Virus record (IMG/VR): IMGVR_UViG_3300028569_000021
Location: 1-64,000 of that record
Reading direction: 5' to 3' (one strand)
DNA length: 64,000 bases
Source: a virus
Position 1 is the first letter of the stretch. Each line of letters begins with the position of its first letter. Below are positions 1 through 10,074 of the stretch, piece after piece. The notes beneath the pieces are model-generated. The model did not search any database, was not told the DNA's origin, and saw nothing but the letters and a program-made list of their open reading frames with translations. The position numbers were made by a program, and so were the translations under genes.

Positions 1-2271
1 TGTGCTATTGCAGACTTTAATGGAACTACATGTATGCTTACCATCCCCATTGAGACTATAGAGAGAGAGGGATTACACCCAGGTTATAAAGGTATGAGTG
101 CGATGTACCCTTTGAGAAACGGGTTTGGTAGTGATTACCAGAGAGATATAGATGTAAAGAGTAATTTTGGAGTTAATATAGAAGTACCAACGTTAACTTT
201 TGAGTCCTTACTTAAAAAACACAATTTTAGTAGTTTTGATATATTAATATGTGATGCAGAGGGTTATGATTGGAATATTTTTAAGCAGCTAGACTTAAAA
301 AAATACAGACCTAAATTTATTAGATTGGAATATATAAATTTAACTGATGAGGAGAAGACACTCACACAGGAAAAATTAAGAGCTAACGGATATGTTGTAG
401 ATATAAACCAGGATATTGATGCGGTACCTGAAGAATTATGGAGTTTAATTGAAGTACCTGCCGCGTTTGCGGAAACAAATACCAAAAGAATTGATAATTT
501 AAAGCAAGAGATCTGTAATCTTACAAAAGTCGAGAGAGAAGAACTAATTAAATATATGTCTATACCTGAAATAGAAGTAACAAATAAAGATTTAACTGTG
601 GTGACAGGCTTATGGAATATAGACAGACCTGGTAGAGATTTTTCTCACTATATTGAAAATTTTAAAAAGTTTTTAGATATACCTGTAAATTTATTTATAT
701 ATGTACCTGCAGAGCTTGAATATTTGGTATGGGAGAAAAGATCTAAAGAAAATACTTTTGTTAAGATCTTTAATTTTGATGATATAAAAAATATTTATAA
801 CCCTTTTTGGGAGAGAACTCAATCAATAAGAACGTCTCCTTCTTGGTTAAATATTACTGGTGAAGGAGGTTGGCTTAAAGACAGTCCACAAGCGGCTTTA
901 GAATGGTATAACCCTATTGTACAATCAAAAATGTTTCTAGTTAATGATGTTACTATATGGAATCCATTTAATACTGAATATTTTGTATGGCTTGATGCAG
1001 GAATAACTAATACTGTTTATGAAAAGTTTTTTACTGATAATAGAGTATTGGATAAAATTCAACCGTATTTAGATTCTTTTTTATTTTTAAGTTACCCTTA
1101 TCAAGCACAAGATGAAATACACGGTTTTGAATTTAAGACAATGAACCGTTATGCTGGTGAGGAGGTAAAGTATGTCTGCCGTGGAGGACTCTTTGGAGGT
1201 AAGAAGAGTGATATTAATAATGCTAATGCTCTATACTACTCTCTTTTAGATAGATCCTTAAGTGATGGTGTAATGGGCACAGAAGAAAGCATTTTTACTA
1301 TTATGTCTTATGTTGAGCCAGAAAAATATAGAAGATATGCTCTAGATGAAAATGGTCTTGTAGTAAAATTTGTACAAGAATTAATTGATGATAAGGTAGT
1401 ACTAGAGCCAATACCTGAGAGTAGAGTTAGATTTATCGAGCCATGTTTAAATACTAGTAAGATTAAAACTTCTCTCTATATGCTGACATTTAACTTCCCT
1501 GAACAGGTAAGATATACGTTAGAAAAATACAAGCAGCATCCAGGATTTTTAGATAGAACGAGAAAGATCTTAATAGACAATTCTAATAACGAAGAAGCTA
1601 TAGCAGGTAATAAGCAAATATGTGAGGAGTATGATTTTGAACATATTATTACAGGAGAAAATTTAGGTATTAATAGAGGTAGATTTAAAGCTGCAGAACA
1701 TTTCGATAAGTCAGATAGTGATTATTATATATTTTTAGAAGATGATATGGGTGTTTACTCTCCTGATAATAAAGAGTTTTGCAGAAACGGCTTTAGAAAG
1801 TTTGTACCAGATCTTTATGAAAAGATTCATAAAATTATGTTAAAAGAAGAATTTGATTTTCTTAAGCTTACTTTTACTGAGGTATATATGGATAATCATT
1901 TGCAAGTCTCTTGGTATAATGTGCCTCAAAGTGTGAGAACTGAAATATGGCCACATTATGATAAATTACCTATTCAGGGTCTAGATTTAAACTGTCCAAG
2001 AACTGAATTTAACAAAATTGATGTACTTGATGAATTGGCTTACGCCGCGGGACAAGTATATTACGCTAATTGGCCCATGATTGTAGGAAAAGAAGGTAAT
2101 AAAAAAATGTTTTTAGATACCACATGGGCTAATCCCTTTGAACAAACATGGATGAGTCACATGTTCCAAGAAGCTAGAAAAGGTAATTTAAAACCTGCCA
2201 TACTTCTGGCCAGTCCAATAGAACATAATAGAATAGTATATTATAAACCTGAAGAAAGAAGAGAAAATTAA
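1..2271 (+). CDS. FkbM-like methyltransferase / HtrL-YibB / glycosyltransferase fusion (5' partial)
   Basis: The reading frame is open from base 1, so the protein starts upstream of the window; the first Met here (base 34) is internal. Counting from that Met, residues about 1-140 look like the C-terminal half of a FkbM-family SAM methyltransferase (IxxPTLTFESLL, then DILICDAEGYDW). Residues about 184-450 resemble the HtrL/YibB family, with FVWLDAGI at 317-324. Residues about 480-720 resemble a GT-A glycosyltransferase, with acidic motif FLEDDMG around E569-D571. A role in building or modifying surface glycans is inferred from the families. It converges on the subtilase gene with a 4-base overlap. 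The domain order is clear; the substrates are unknown. Confidence 0.7.
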   Translation, partial: CAIADFNGTTCMLTIPIETIEREGLHPGYKGMSAMYPLRNGFGSDYQRDIDVKSNFGVNIEVPTLTFESLLKKHNFSSFDILICDAEGYDWNIFKQLDLKKYRPKFIRLEYINLTDEEKTLTQEKLRANGYVVDINQDIDAVPEELWSLIEVPAAFAETNTKRIDNLKQEICNLTKVEREELIKYMSIPEIEVTNKDLTVVTGLWNIDRPGRDFSHYIENFKKFLDIPVNLFIYVPAELEYLVWEKRSKENTFVKIFNFDDIKNIYNPFWERTQSIRTSPSWLNITGEGGWLKDSPQAALEWYNPIVQSKMFLVNDVTIWNPFNTEYFVWLDAGITNTVYEKFFTDNRVLDKIQPYLDSFLFLSYPYQAQDEIHGFEFKTMNRYAGEEVKYVCRGGLFGGKKSDINNANALYYSLLDRSLSDGVMGTEESIFTIMSYVEPEKYRRYALDENGLVVKFVQELIDDKVVLEPIPESRVRFIEPCLNTSKIKTSLYMLTFNFPEQVRYTLEKYKQHPGFLDRTRKILIDNSNNEEAIAGNKQICEEYDFEHIITGENLGINRGRFKAAEHFDKSDSDYYIFLEDDMGVYSPDNKEFCRNGFRKFVPDLYEKIHKIMLKEEFDFLKLTFTEVYMDNHLQVSWYNVPQSVRTEIWPHYDKLPIQGLDLNCPRTEFNKIDVLDELAYAAGQVYYANWPMIVGKEGNKKMFLDTTWANPFEQTWMSHMFQEARKGNLKPAILLASPIEHNRIVYYKPEERREN

Positions 2272-4193
2272 GGACAGGTGCTACCAAAAGCTAAGTCCGT
2301 AGAATTGTTCATATAATATAAACTGCTATTATAGGTAATACCTGAAAGAGCGACTTGTATATTCTTAGCGTAGCAGTTACCTAGATATTTTGCGAAGTTA
2401 GATTGATTAGCGGAATCCACTACTATGTAGTTAGCTGGATATTTAGATAATGTGAGATTACCTCCTCCACTAAGTGTGTACATTCTAGTGTTGTTGTATA
2501 ATCCTCCACCTGTATAAATATCGTCATGTCCGCTTATTGCTCCTACTATACAATTTTGTATTAGCAGAGATTTAGCGCTAAGAGGTGTTAAAGTAGGTCT
2601 ATCTTCTAGTAGGGTAGCTAAAATACCTGCAACTTGTGGACCTGCCATAGAAGTTCCACTGTATTTTATACAAAAGAAACTTGTACTACCAGGGTAAACC
2701 GCACCCGTGTTTGTATAATTAGAGCTCACTATCCAAGTACCAGGAGCATAAAAACTTACACCTGGACCGTAGTTTGAGTATATTGCTCTTGTATGAGGTC
2801 TTGTGCTATCATAGTCACCTAAGGCCCCTACACAAATTACAGGATTATTATCTTGACTAGACCATAGGTAATTAGGCCAACAAGGTGAATTTTCTTGACT
2901 AATATAATTTTTATTATTACTACCAACTCTATAACGATTAAAGGTAGGATCGGTAGGTACTGTTATAAATGCACTAGAATTACCTGCAGAATGTATAAAA
3001 TGCACCCCACTATCTACCAGAGATTTTACTGCAAGATTAACGTCATTAAGTACATTGTTATCATATCCGTAACTATTATTAGTAACAGTAGGTCTAAAGA
3101 CTGTTTTTAATTTTTTCCGGTTATGCCAGCTTAGTATTAAATTGTATACTTCTATTAAAGCAGGAGTAAGTGACGAATATCCCCCTAAATCATTGTCTAG
3201 ATCTATATGCATTGTATATATTCTAGCATCTGTCGCCCACCCGTACGCAGAACCTGCTACAGTTCCTGTGCAATGAGTTCCATGGCCGTTAGTATCGTTG
3301 TAAAAAAATTCATCATTAGTCTGTGTATTGTATTTTGTTCTAGTAATTACACCATTAATGTTTAAATTTCTACCGCTCCAATAATACATTACGTTTTGAG
3401 TTGTAGAAAATTCAGATCTATTTCCCCCATACACAGATAGAGTGACAGTACCTGTTGTAGCACCGTTTCTTGAAACGTATGTAGAACTAAATGGGGCGCC
3501 GATAGCAGGACCAATAAATAAGGGGTCATTAACGGTAGATCCATCAAGGTTAAAAGAATAAACTTCAGTTCTATAGGTAGTTGTACCATTACCATTAGGC
3601 TTATCAGAAACTACATATATAGTTGGATCTAATACCTCGTTCATAACATAATTATTGTAACTAAAGGAAACGGAAATATTTTTACTGGAGGTAATAGGGT
3701 AAAAGTAAGACCAGTTCTCTTTAACAAGTCTACTAACGCCATTTGTATTTAAAAACTCTGGATGATTTGGTATAATACCAGAATCAATTATTAAAACATC
3801 AACACCGCTACCTGTTTTATAGTGAGTAAAATTATTATCCCATGGTGGTAGTGCGGATATAGAATTACATCTCGACATACCCCAATTTTGATGTATGCTA
3901 TTATTAGTTGAAGAGTAGGTAGAATTTATTGTTCTTGTTACATCAAAATGACTAGCTTTTTGGTCAGTCTGTTCAGATATATTTTCTACTAGAGGATTAT
4001 TCTTTAATTCCTGTGCTTCGCTTTCAGTTAATTCTAATATTATCGTAATAGGTGAGACACCCATGTAGTCGTAAATAGGAGTAAAATCAGTAAGACTTGT
4101 ATTTTGAGGAGCTATACCAGGTGTAATTAACTCCTTTATTAATTGATCTATATTAACCTCATTTAAACTAGTTATTGAATATTTGTTTTTCAT
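2268..4193 (-). CDS. Subtilisin-like serine protease (peptidase S8)
   Basis: 641 aa. The catalytic triad is visible: D137 in LIIDSG, H304 in NGHGTHCTG and S515 in YSGTSMAGPQVAG; the oxyanion Asn is N405 (SAGN). An N-terminal inhibitor-I9-like region (about 1-100) precedes the catalytic domain. The Asp-His interval is about 167 residues, far longer than in subtilisin, and its middle (about 165-295) is rich in Ser, Thr, Asn and Tyr, so it is an inserted domain. No signal peptide is seen. It lies downstream of baseplate genes and a Pro-Thr-rich gene, so it may be a virion protease acting on host surface or tail proteins (inference). It has its own late-like octamer 6 nt before ATG. Confidence 0.9.
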   Translation of the reverse strand: MKNKYSITSLNEVNIDQLIKELITPGIAPQNTSLTDFTPIYDYMGVSPITIILELTESEAQELKNNPLVENISEQTDQKASHFDVTRTINSTYSSTNNSIHQNWGMSRCNSISALPPWDNNFTHYKTGSGVDVLIIDSGIIPNHPEFLNTNGVSRLVKENWSYFYPITSSKNISVSFSYNNYVMNEVLDPTIYVVSDKPNGNGTTTYRTEVYSFNLDGSTVNDPLFIGPAIGAPFSSTYVSRNGATTGTVTLSVYGGNRSEFSTTQNVMYYWSGRNLNINGVITRTKYNTQTNDEFFYNDTNGHGTHCTGTVAGSAYGWATDARIYTMHIDLDNDLGGYSSLTPALIEVYNLILSWHNRKKLKTVFRPTVTNNSYGYDNNVLNDVNLAVKSLVDSGVHFIHSAGNSSAFITVPTDPTFNRYRVGSNNKNYISQENSPCWPNYLWSSQDNNPVICVGALGDYDSTRPHTRAIYSNYGPGVSFYAPGTWIVSSNYTNTGAVYPGSTSFFCIKYSGTSMAGPQVAGILATLLEDRPTLTPLSAKSLLIQNCIVGAISGHDDIYTGGGLYNNTRMYTLSGGGNLTLSKYPANYIVVDSANQSNFAKYLGNCYAKNIQVALSGITYNSSLYYMNNSTDLAFGSTCP

Positions 4194-4194
4194 A

Positions 4195-4683
4195 TTATAA
4201 ATTTATAGTATATATAGTTCCGACTCTTGGAACTGTTTGGTTGCTAGATATACTTGGTGTAGGAGTTACACTTGGAGTCTTTGTAGGTGTTGGAGTGGGG
4301 GTCGTAGTCGGGGTAGTTGTTGGAGTAGGGGTCAGAGAAGGAGTATTTGATACAGCAATGGAAGGGGTGTTTGATACCGTCAACGTTGGAGTTATTGTTA
4401 TTGAAGGGGTATTTGTAATACTTGATTGAGACTTTGTAGGAGTTGTGGTAGGAGTTTTTGTGGGTGTTCTTCTAGGCAATAATGATGATTTTGAAGGAGT
4501 TCTTGTAGGGGTTCTTGTAGGGGTTTTTGTAGGGGGTTTTGTGGGTAATAAACTAACTATTGGTAACAATGAGGATTTCGAAGGAGTCTTTGAAGGAGTT
4601 CTTGTAGGAGTCTTAGTTGGGGTCCTTGTAGGCGTTTTTTTAGGCGTCTTGGTAGGAGTCATTGTAGGAGTCGGCCTTCTCAT
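4195..4683 (-). CDS. Pro-Thr-rich low-complexity repeat protein
   Basis: 162 aa composed almost entirely of TPT, TPS and KTP/RTP repeats, with two copies of a KSSLLP segment. There is no globular domain. The N-terminal part is Lys/Arg-rich and the C-terminal part is neutral. Such tracts are usually extended linkers or stalks in phage fibre proteins; a similar tract links two domains in the fibre gene at 59640-60836. The stop is one base before the subtilase ATG, so the two are probably co-transcribed. It could be a stalk between the baseplate and the protease. The reading frame is supported by the start, its late-like octamer and absence of stops, but function is unknown. Confidence 0.6.
   Translation of the reverse strand: MRRPTPTMTPTKTPKKTPTRTPTKTPTRTPSKTPSKSSLLPIVSLLPTKPPTKTPTRTPTRTPSKSSLLPRRTPTKTPTTTPTKSQSSITNTPSITITPTLTVSNTPSIAVSNTPSLTPTPTTTPTTTPTPTPTKTPSVTPTPSISSNQTVPRVGTIYTINL
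4200..4207 (-). promoter_or_regulatory. Late-like octamer TATAAATT before the subtilase
   Basis: TATAAATT ends 6 nt before the subtilase ATG and overlaps the last codons of the Pro-Thr gene. Confidence 0.55.
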
Positions 4684-4687
4684 TATG

Positions 4688-7600
4688 TTACTTATTATTT
4701 ATTAATTTTAAGTTATTATACATTGAAGATGATAGTATTTCTTCCATTCCCCCACCAAATTTTACCCACTCATTATATGTACTTGTATGAGGGCTGAAGG
4801 TAGTTAATTCATCATTAAAATCTATTAAACCATCATAAAGCTCTATATTTTTAGTTGGATTAAAATTAAAAAATTTATAGTAATTGTTTATCTCAACATA
4901 AGAATCATCTTTTTTACCTAACACTAGTCCCCATCCCCATTTATTTTTAACAGCAGATAAAGGGTATAATGTAAAAGGCTTCATATCTATTTCTGGTACA
5001 AGAGTATTTCTTATCAAATGATATTTCTTTGTAAAATAATCATAAGAAACTATAGGTTTACCTGTTATAAAGCTTCCTGTTTTTATATCTATCTCTTCGC
5101 CTAAATTAGAATACGGGCTGTACTCAAAAGTAGAGAGTATAAAATTATTGCTAAAGTTATTAACATTACCAAACAAAATGCATTTTTTGATAGATAATAA
5201 ATCTATTGTTCTTAAAAGATTAGGTGGAAAAATATTGGCAAAAGTTTCTTTGTTTTCCCCTAACATTTCATAAAGAGAATCTAAGCTTTTAATATTACAT
5301 TTATCTATATCAGAAGTATTATTTGTAAAGTTAGCTATTTTTTCATAAATTACTTTACCTAATTCATTTAAGCTATTGGTATTACCGTTTAATATAGGTG
5401 TAAAAAAATTATTAAATAAATTATTATTATTATAAAAAGGCTCCTGTAAAACATAACCTCTAAAGGTAGAAGCAATATCATAATTTTCATTTTTCTTAAC
5501 TATTACAGGTGTATAATCCTTTACACTAAAAAGATTACTTTTACCTGTTATTATTCTAGGTGTTGTATTTTCTTTAACTCTGTTTTTTAAATACCATCTT
5601 ACTCCAGCAATATCCCCTATTGTGTTATAATAGCTTCTATAATTATACTCAGCGTTTACCTCATCTATACCTTGCAATATTACGAAAGGCATTTGTTCTT
5701 CATCAATTTGTTTAGGATCATAGGCATTAAAGTAATTAAGAACCCCGTTAGAGTTATTTGCAATTAAAATATTACCATCTAAATCACCTGCAAAAGCTCC
5801 AAAATCTTGAACATAGTCTGTTGTACTTTGAGGGCTACCTATTACTATGTTAATTTTTTCTTGATCAGGAGTAACTCTACTAATAATATTATTCTCACTA
5901 TTAACCCACACATTACCACCACTATCCATAGTAATTTCTCCAAGAAAAGAAAACTCCATAACAAACGACTTTTCAATATTTTGAAAATTATAATAATATA
6001 GGTAATCTACCCTATCAATTATATTTTGAGTTTGAGGATTATCTATAGCATAAACAGGACTGTTATTAAAAGTCTGAACCCATAAGTTATTATCGCCATC
6101 AATTAATATATTTTTTGCTATATTAGGAAAAGGAAAAAATATAGTATCTAAGACTTCACCAGCATCACTGTATTTAGATACAAAACTACAGAGAGGATGG
6201 GTATAGGAAATGTATACATTGTCATCCTTATCTACATCGACACTTGTTGGTAGAATAGTATTTTCTCCTGCAAACCCACTAGTACTGGTCAGTAAGGAAG
6301 AATAGGTTAAATTAGTTAAAAATCTATTTTGAAAATCTGGAAAAACGTACGATTTTGCAACACCTGTAGTTTTATCTAACTTAAAAGAAGTTATGCAATC
6401 ATATAAGGTCACCCATGCATCACCGTTACTGTTGACTGCAATGTTACAAGGAGCTGCGCTTTTATTATCTGTAAATTTTCTTATATTAATTGTTTTTATA
6501 GAAGGTGTAACATCTCGACTCAGCAAACGAAGCTTCTGTAAATTTATATCTGGGCAAATCTTTTCACCGTCTTCATCGAAAACATATATATAATCTCTGT
6601 CACTCTCAGTAACCCATACATAACTACCTGAAAGTGGGTTAACCATATAACCTGGTACATACGTAATATTTACACCACCGCTTACAGGTGCTGTGATAGT
6701 GCCTCTTTCACTCGTTATAGATATCTCAAAATTTTCGCTATCTTTAAAAAAACCGTACTTAGGTAGTCTTTTTATTCTTCTAAATTTCTCTAAACCAGGT
6801 TGCATTAAAAAACAGTAACCTTTACTTGGAATATTTTTAGATAAATCTTGAATAAGTGCTATTGCTGAAAGAACGACAGAACTAGAAGTTTCATAACACT
6901 CTAAAATACCTGCAAAATAACTTCCACTTTCATTATATACAGGTACTGCGGAATTTTGAGTAAATTTAACATTCTCTAATTCTTGGGTAAATCCATCTTC
7001 AAAAACTTCCACTAAAGATAATTGTACATCATTAATTTTTAAGTCACCACCTTCCTTTAAATTTAACATAGGATAACATTTCGTTGTAAACCCGTCAGAG
7101 TCTTTTAAAGTGAGTATAAAGGGTATTTTTGAGTTAGTATATTTTAATGGATATAAATCAAAAGTATATAATTTTTGTGCGGATAATGTACCTTGATCTA
7201 TTAAACCTTCTATCGTTATACCGTTTGAAGTTACGGACAATGAGCTAGCACTATTAAAGATAGACTTTAAGAGCTGGGTAGAATAAGTAGTATTTACAAA
7301 ACCATAAGGTTCTCTTGAATTATAATTATAAGTTTTGTAATTAACATCCTTATATATCTTTGAATCAATTGAAGCATAAATTAAAATTACGCTTTCTGCC
7401 TCTCTTTTGGACGGTCTTTGGTCAATAAAATGAAGAGTTCTATCCTCTTTTATTTGACCCGAGGTCCCGCAAAAAACCGTACCTTCTTCAGGTTGACTAG
7501 AAAAACTTAACCTAACATCCCATATACCGTTAAAATTACCTGTATTAATTTTTTTTGCATAAACACTAGTACTAGTTGTTTCTGTTGAGTCTACTAACCT

Positions 7601-8203
7601 TTCAGTGAGAACATTATCTACGGTTACACTTCTTTCTATAAAGCCAAAATAGGTTCTTAGGTGAGACCATTGAGAGGTATAATAAGAACTAACAGATATA
7701 AAAGTACTGTTGCTACCTGAAGCATATAAATTTACAGTATAATTATTTCCATTTAATAAATCATTATATTGCCAGCTATTGTATCTTAAAATTTTAAGTG
7801 GTGGGGACTTTTTACCTGCATCTAGGGGGTATAGTGCATTAAAATTTTCTATACCCCCTATAGTAACCTTATCTGGTATTGCATTGTATACTTCAAGTAA
7901 ATTTTCAGAGTATACTGTATGTACGTTTCCTTCAACGTCATAAATTTTTGCAGATACACTATACGTACCAGGCCATTTATAATAATGTTCCGCTTCCGGT
8001 CCAGTATAAAACTCACCATCTCCAAAATTCCAAAAAATATTATTATTACTAAATTGCTGTTTGGTTTCTTCTGTAACAGAAGGTTCCCATACTAGTCTAA
8101 AATAAAAAGGAGTATTTTCTAGAGCATAGCTATAAAAACTTTGATATGCTTTACTTTCTTTATAGGTAGTGGTCCGAACTTTTAAACCTGTTAAAACTTT
8201 CAT
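4688..8203 (-). CDS. Large baseplate/tail-fibre protein with PKD and NHL-like propeller regions
   Basis: 1171 aa. Residues about 50-110 form a PKD-like domain (FWNFGDGEFYTGPEAEHYYKWPGTYSVSAKIYD). Residues about 560-860 contain repeated blades such as DVDKDDNVYISY, ILIDGDNNLWV and ITMDSGGNVWVNSENN, typical of NHL/SMP-30-type beta-propellers. The remaining N- and C-terminal parts are not recognised. The gene follows gp25 and gp6 in the same direction, 2 nt after gp6, which is the place of gp7 in T4, but no clear sequence likeness to T4 gp7 is seen. It is probably a peripheral wedge or fibre component that contacts the host. Family assignment of domains is moderate; the structural role is inferred from position. 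Confidence 0.6.
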   Translation of the reverse strand: MKVLTGLKVRTTTYKESKAYQSFYSYALENTPFYFRLVWEPSVTEETKQQFSNNNIFWNFGDGEFYTGPEAEHYYKWPGTYSVSAKIYDVEGNVHTVYSENLLEVYNAIPDKVTIGGIENFNALYPLDAGKKSPPLKILRYNSWQYNDLLNGNNYTVNLYASGSNSTFISVSSYYTSQWSHLRTYFGFIERSVTVDNVLTERLVDSTETTSTSVYAKKINTGNFNGIWDVRLSFSSQPEEGTVFCGTSGQIKEDRTLHFIDQRPSKREAESVILIYASIDSKIYKDVNYKTYNYNSREPYGFVNTTYSTQLLKSIFNSASSLSVTSNGITIEGLIDQGTLSAQKLYTFDLYPLKYTNSKIPFILTLKDSDGFTTKCYPMLNLKEGGDLKINDVQLSLVEVFEDGFTQELENVKFTQNSAVPVYNESGSYFAGILECYETSSSVVLSAIALIQDLSKNIPSKGYCFLMQPGLEKFRRIKRLPKYGFFKDSENFEISITSERGTITAPVSGGVNITYVPGYMVNPLSGSYVWVTESDRDYIYVFDEDGEKICPDINLQKLRLLSRDVTPSIKTINIRKFTDNKSAAPCNIAVNSNGDAWVTLYDCITSFKLDKTTGVAKSYVFPDFQNRFLTNLTYSSLLTSTSGFAGENTILPTSVDVDKDDNVYISYTHPLCSFVSKYSDAGEVLDTIFFPFPNIAKNILIDGDNNLWVQTFNNSPVYAIDNPQTQNIIDRVDYLYYYNFQNIEKSFVMEFSFLGEITMDSGGNVWVNSENNIISRVTPDQEKINIVIGSPQSTTDYVQDFGAFAGDLDGNILIANNSNGVLNYFNAYDPKQIDEEQMPFVILQGIDEVNAEYNYRSYYNTIGDIAGVRWYLKNRVKENTTPRIITGKSNLFSVKDYTPVIVKKNENYDIASTFRGYVLQEPFYNNNNLFNNFFTPILNGNTNSLNELGKVIYEKIANFTNNTSDIDKCNIKSLDSLYEMLGENKETFANIFPPNLLRTIDLLSIKKCILFGNVNNFSNNFILSTFEYSPYSNLGEEIDIKTGSFITGKPIVSYDYFTKKYHLIRNTLVPEIDMKPFTLYPLSAVKNKWGWGLVLGKKDDSYVEINNYYKFFNFNPTKNIELYDGLIDFNDELTTFSPHTSTYNEWVKFGGGMEEILSSSMYNNLKLINNK
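4689..4696 (-). promoter_or_regulatory. Late-like octamer AATAAGTA before the Pro-Thr gene
   Basis: AATAAGTA ends 5 nt before the ATG at 4683; a second AATAAATA lies 12 nt before ATG. Confidence 0.45.
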
Positions 8204-8205
8204 TT

Positions 8206-10071
8206 TTAATATTCTCTCTTACTTGCAAGTAGTAATTCAGGTGTGATTATTTTTATTTGAGAAACAATATCTACTTTGTTATACCAAAAAGGTACTTTAT
8301 AAAAAGGTAGGGTTATAGTTTGATTATGTAAATTTATATCTTCCTGTGGTGCACTATAAACAGGATTATATCCTAATAACGATAATCCTGGTACAATAAT
8401 ATTATTTCTCTCAGTATAAACACTCTCTATACTACCTAAAGCATATATATCTTGAACTACCTTATCAATCTCTATACTGCCACCTAAAGTTGCATTAGAT
8501 ATAGAAAAATAACTTAAAATAATACTTTCAATTTTCTTTTTAATTTCACTGTCTGAAATACTTGAATTAGTAGATTTTATTATTATTAAATTAGTTTCGT
8601 TTGATATTTCTGGGTAAAGTTCTTTATTAAATATTTCTTCTTGACTTGCAGCTCCAAAACCTAATGCATAATAAACAGGATCCTGTAAAACAGGTTCTAC
8701 AGTAGACATTTTTAAATTTTCAACTTTATCAAGTACTAGATTTTTTAGACCTAAGCTTAAAAAACATCTACTAAAATTAAATTCATTACTTTGTAAAATT
8801 TTAGGTATACAATAAATGTACAAATTATTAAAATTGCAACTATCAGCAAAATTAACTTGATTATAAAGAACCCTACTATCTAGACTAGGTTGCTTTAATC
8901 CAATATTATAAAGATATCTGATATGCTCTTCAATATATTCCCAGTTATTAACCACCTTAACATCACTTATATAGCCACCGAAATTTGTTTCTACAAAAAA
9001 TTCAAAATCTTTTACAGTAACTAATCTACCTTGTTGTTTGAAAAAATTAGGTGCATTTTGTTTTATTTGCTTAGTTGTTTCTATGTCTGAATAAGGAACG
9101 GATGCATTTACATTAACAAAAGTAATATTATTTGCTTCTTCAGTCGTTATTAATTTGAGCTGAGAACCTCTAATATCACTCATTATAACATTATATTGAT
9201 CAGTATTATAAAAAAATAATTGACTGTCGTCAAGAGTACCAGGTCCTACCTCTCCTGTAATCTTATTGCTCTTTAAATAATATATTGCTACCAAATTTCC
9301 AGTATTTAATTTTTTACCATACACATTGTTACCAACCTTAATAGCGTACCTTTGATTTTCATTTAATCTGACCTCATACACTTTAGAACTACCCTCTTCA
9401 AGAAATATTGTTTCTACTCTCTTCCACTCTTCCCAAACCCCTCTATCACTTCTCACAAAGACTAAAATGTTATTACAATCTATAGGATCGTTCTCACCGT
9501 CATTGTTTACTGATACAATATTAAATTCTTCAAAAAAATCTCCTGTTGAGACATAAAGAGGATACTCAATATACTCTCCTTGAAATAGTAAAGAGTAGTC
9601 ACTCAATTCTGTTAAAAACTCTACTTCGTTAGTTGACTTAATAAAAGTAAGATCAGTAGTAAAAGAATAATAGATGTCATTTATTGTAAAGTAAGAAAAT
9701 CTAGGTATAGTATAAACCCCAGGCTCAAGAAATTCATTTGCTGTTGCCTTGAAGTCTAAAATAGAAGTCTGAATACCTTGAGGTTTATAATTTAATATTT
9801 TAACAATTTTATTCATGTTCTCATAAATTTGAGAACTACTAAATAGACTTTCACTGCTTGTCTGGTTTAGATAAAACATTAATACATTGTACATGTAAGC
9901 TACTACATCGAGTAAATTATTAAAATTGCTACCTTCAAAAATTTGATCCGTAAAAGTACCATTTTCAGCCAATCTTTGCTGCATCAAAGTCTTTAAATTC
10001 GAAGCATCAAAAGCAGCATAAGAATTATAGGATAACGGAAAGTCTTGTGAAGTTGGTTTAAGTTCGTTCAT
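8206..10071 (-). CDS. gp6: Baseplate wedge protein, gp6-like (baseplate J family)
   Basis: 621 aa, close to T4 gp6 (660 aa). The N-terminal region has the typical segment FNNLLDVVAYMYNVLMFYLNQTSSESLFSSS (written here only as a pattern of FxxLLDVVAYMYN then LNQTSSE), followed by beta-rich domains and a C-terminal region with IIIKSTN and SISNATLGGSIEIDKVVQDIYALGSI. In T4 gp6 forms the continuous ring of the wedge and joins neighbouring wedges. It starts 3 nt after the stop of the gp25-like gene and is followed within 2 nt by the 1171-aa protein, which reproduces the T4 order 25-6-7. Identification is secure from family pattern and context. Confidence 0.85.
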   Translation of the reverse strand: MNELKPTSQDFPLSYNSYAAFDASNLKTLMQQRLAENGTFTDQIFEGSNFNNLLDVVAYMYNVLMFYLNQTSSESLFSSSQIYENMNKIVKILNYKPQGIQTSILDFKATANEFLEPGVYTIPRFSYFTINDIYYSFTTDLTFIKSTNEVEFLTELSDYSLLFQGEYIEYPLYVSTGDFFEEFNIVSVNNDGENDPIDCNNILVFVRSDRGVWEEWKRVETIFLEEGSSKVYEVRLNENQRYAIKVGNNVYGKKLNTGNLVAIYYLKSNKITGEVGPGTLDDSQLFFYNTDQYNVIMSDIRGSQLKLITTEEANNITFVNVNASVPYSDIETTKQIKQNAPNFFKQQGRLVTVKDFEFFVETNFGGYISDVKVVNNWEYIEEHIRYLYNIGLKQPSLDSRVLYNQVNFADSCNFNNLYIYCIPKILQSNEFNFSRCFLSLGLKNLVLDKVENLKMSTVEPVLQDPVYYALGFGAASQEEIFNKELYPEISNETNLIIIKSTNSSISDSEIKKKIESIILSYFSISNATLGGSIEIDKVVQDIYALGSIESVYTERNNIIVPGLSLLGYNPVYSAPQEDINLHNQTITLPFYKVPFWYNKVDIVSQIKIITPELLLASKREY

Positions 10072-10074
10072 ATG

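Noticed and set aside
4175-4705. Val/Gly-rich plus-strand frames opposite the Pro-Thr gene
   Set aside because: They are complement shadows of the TPT repeat; the minus frame has the promoter and start.
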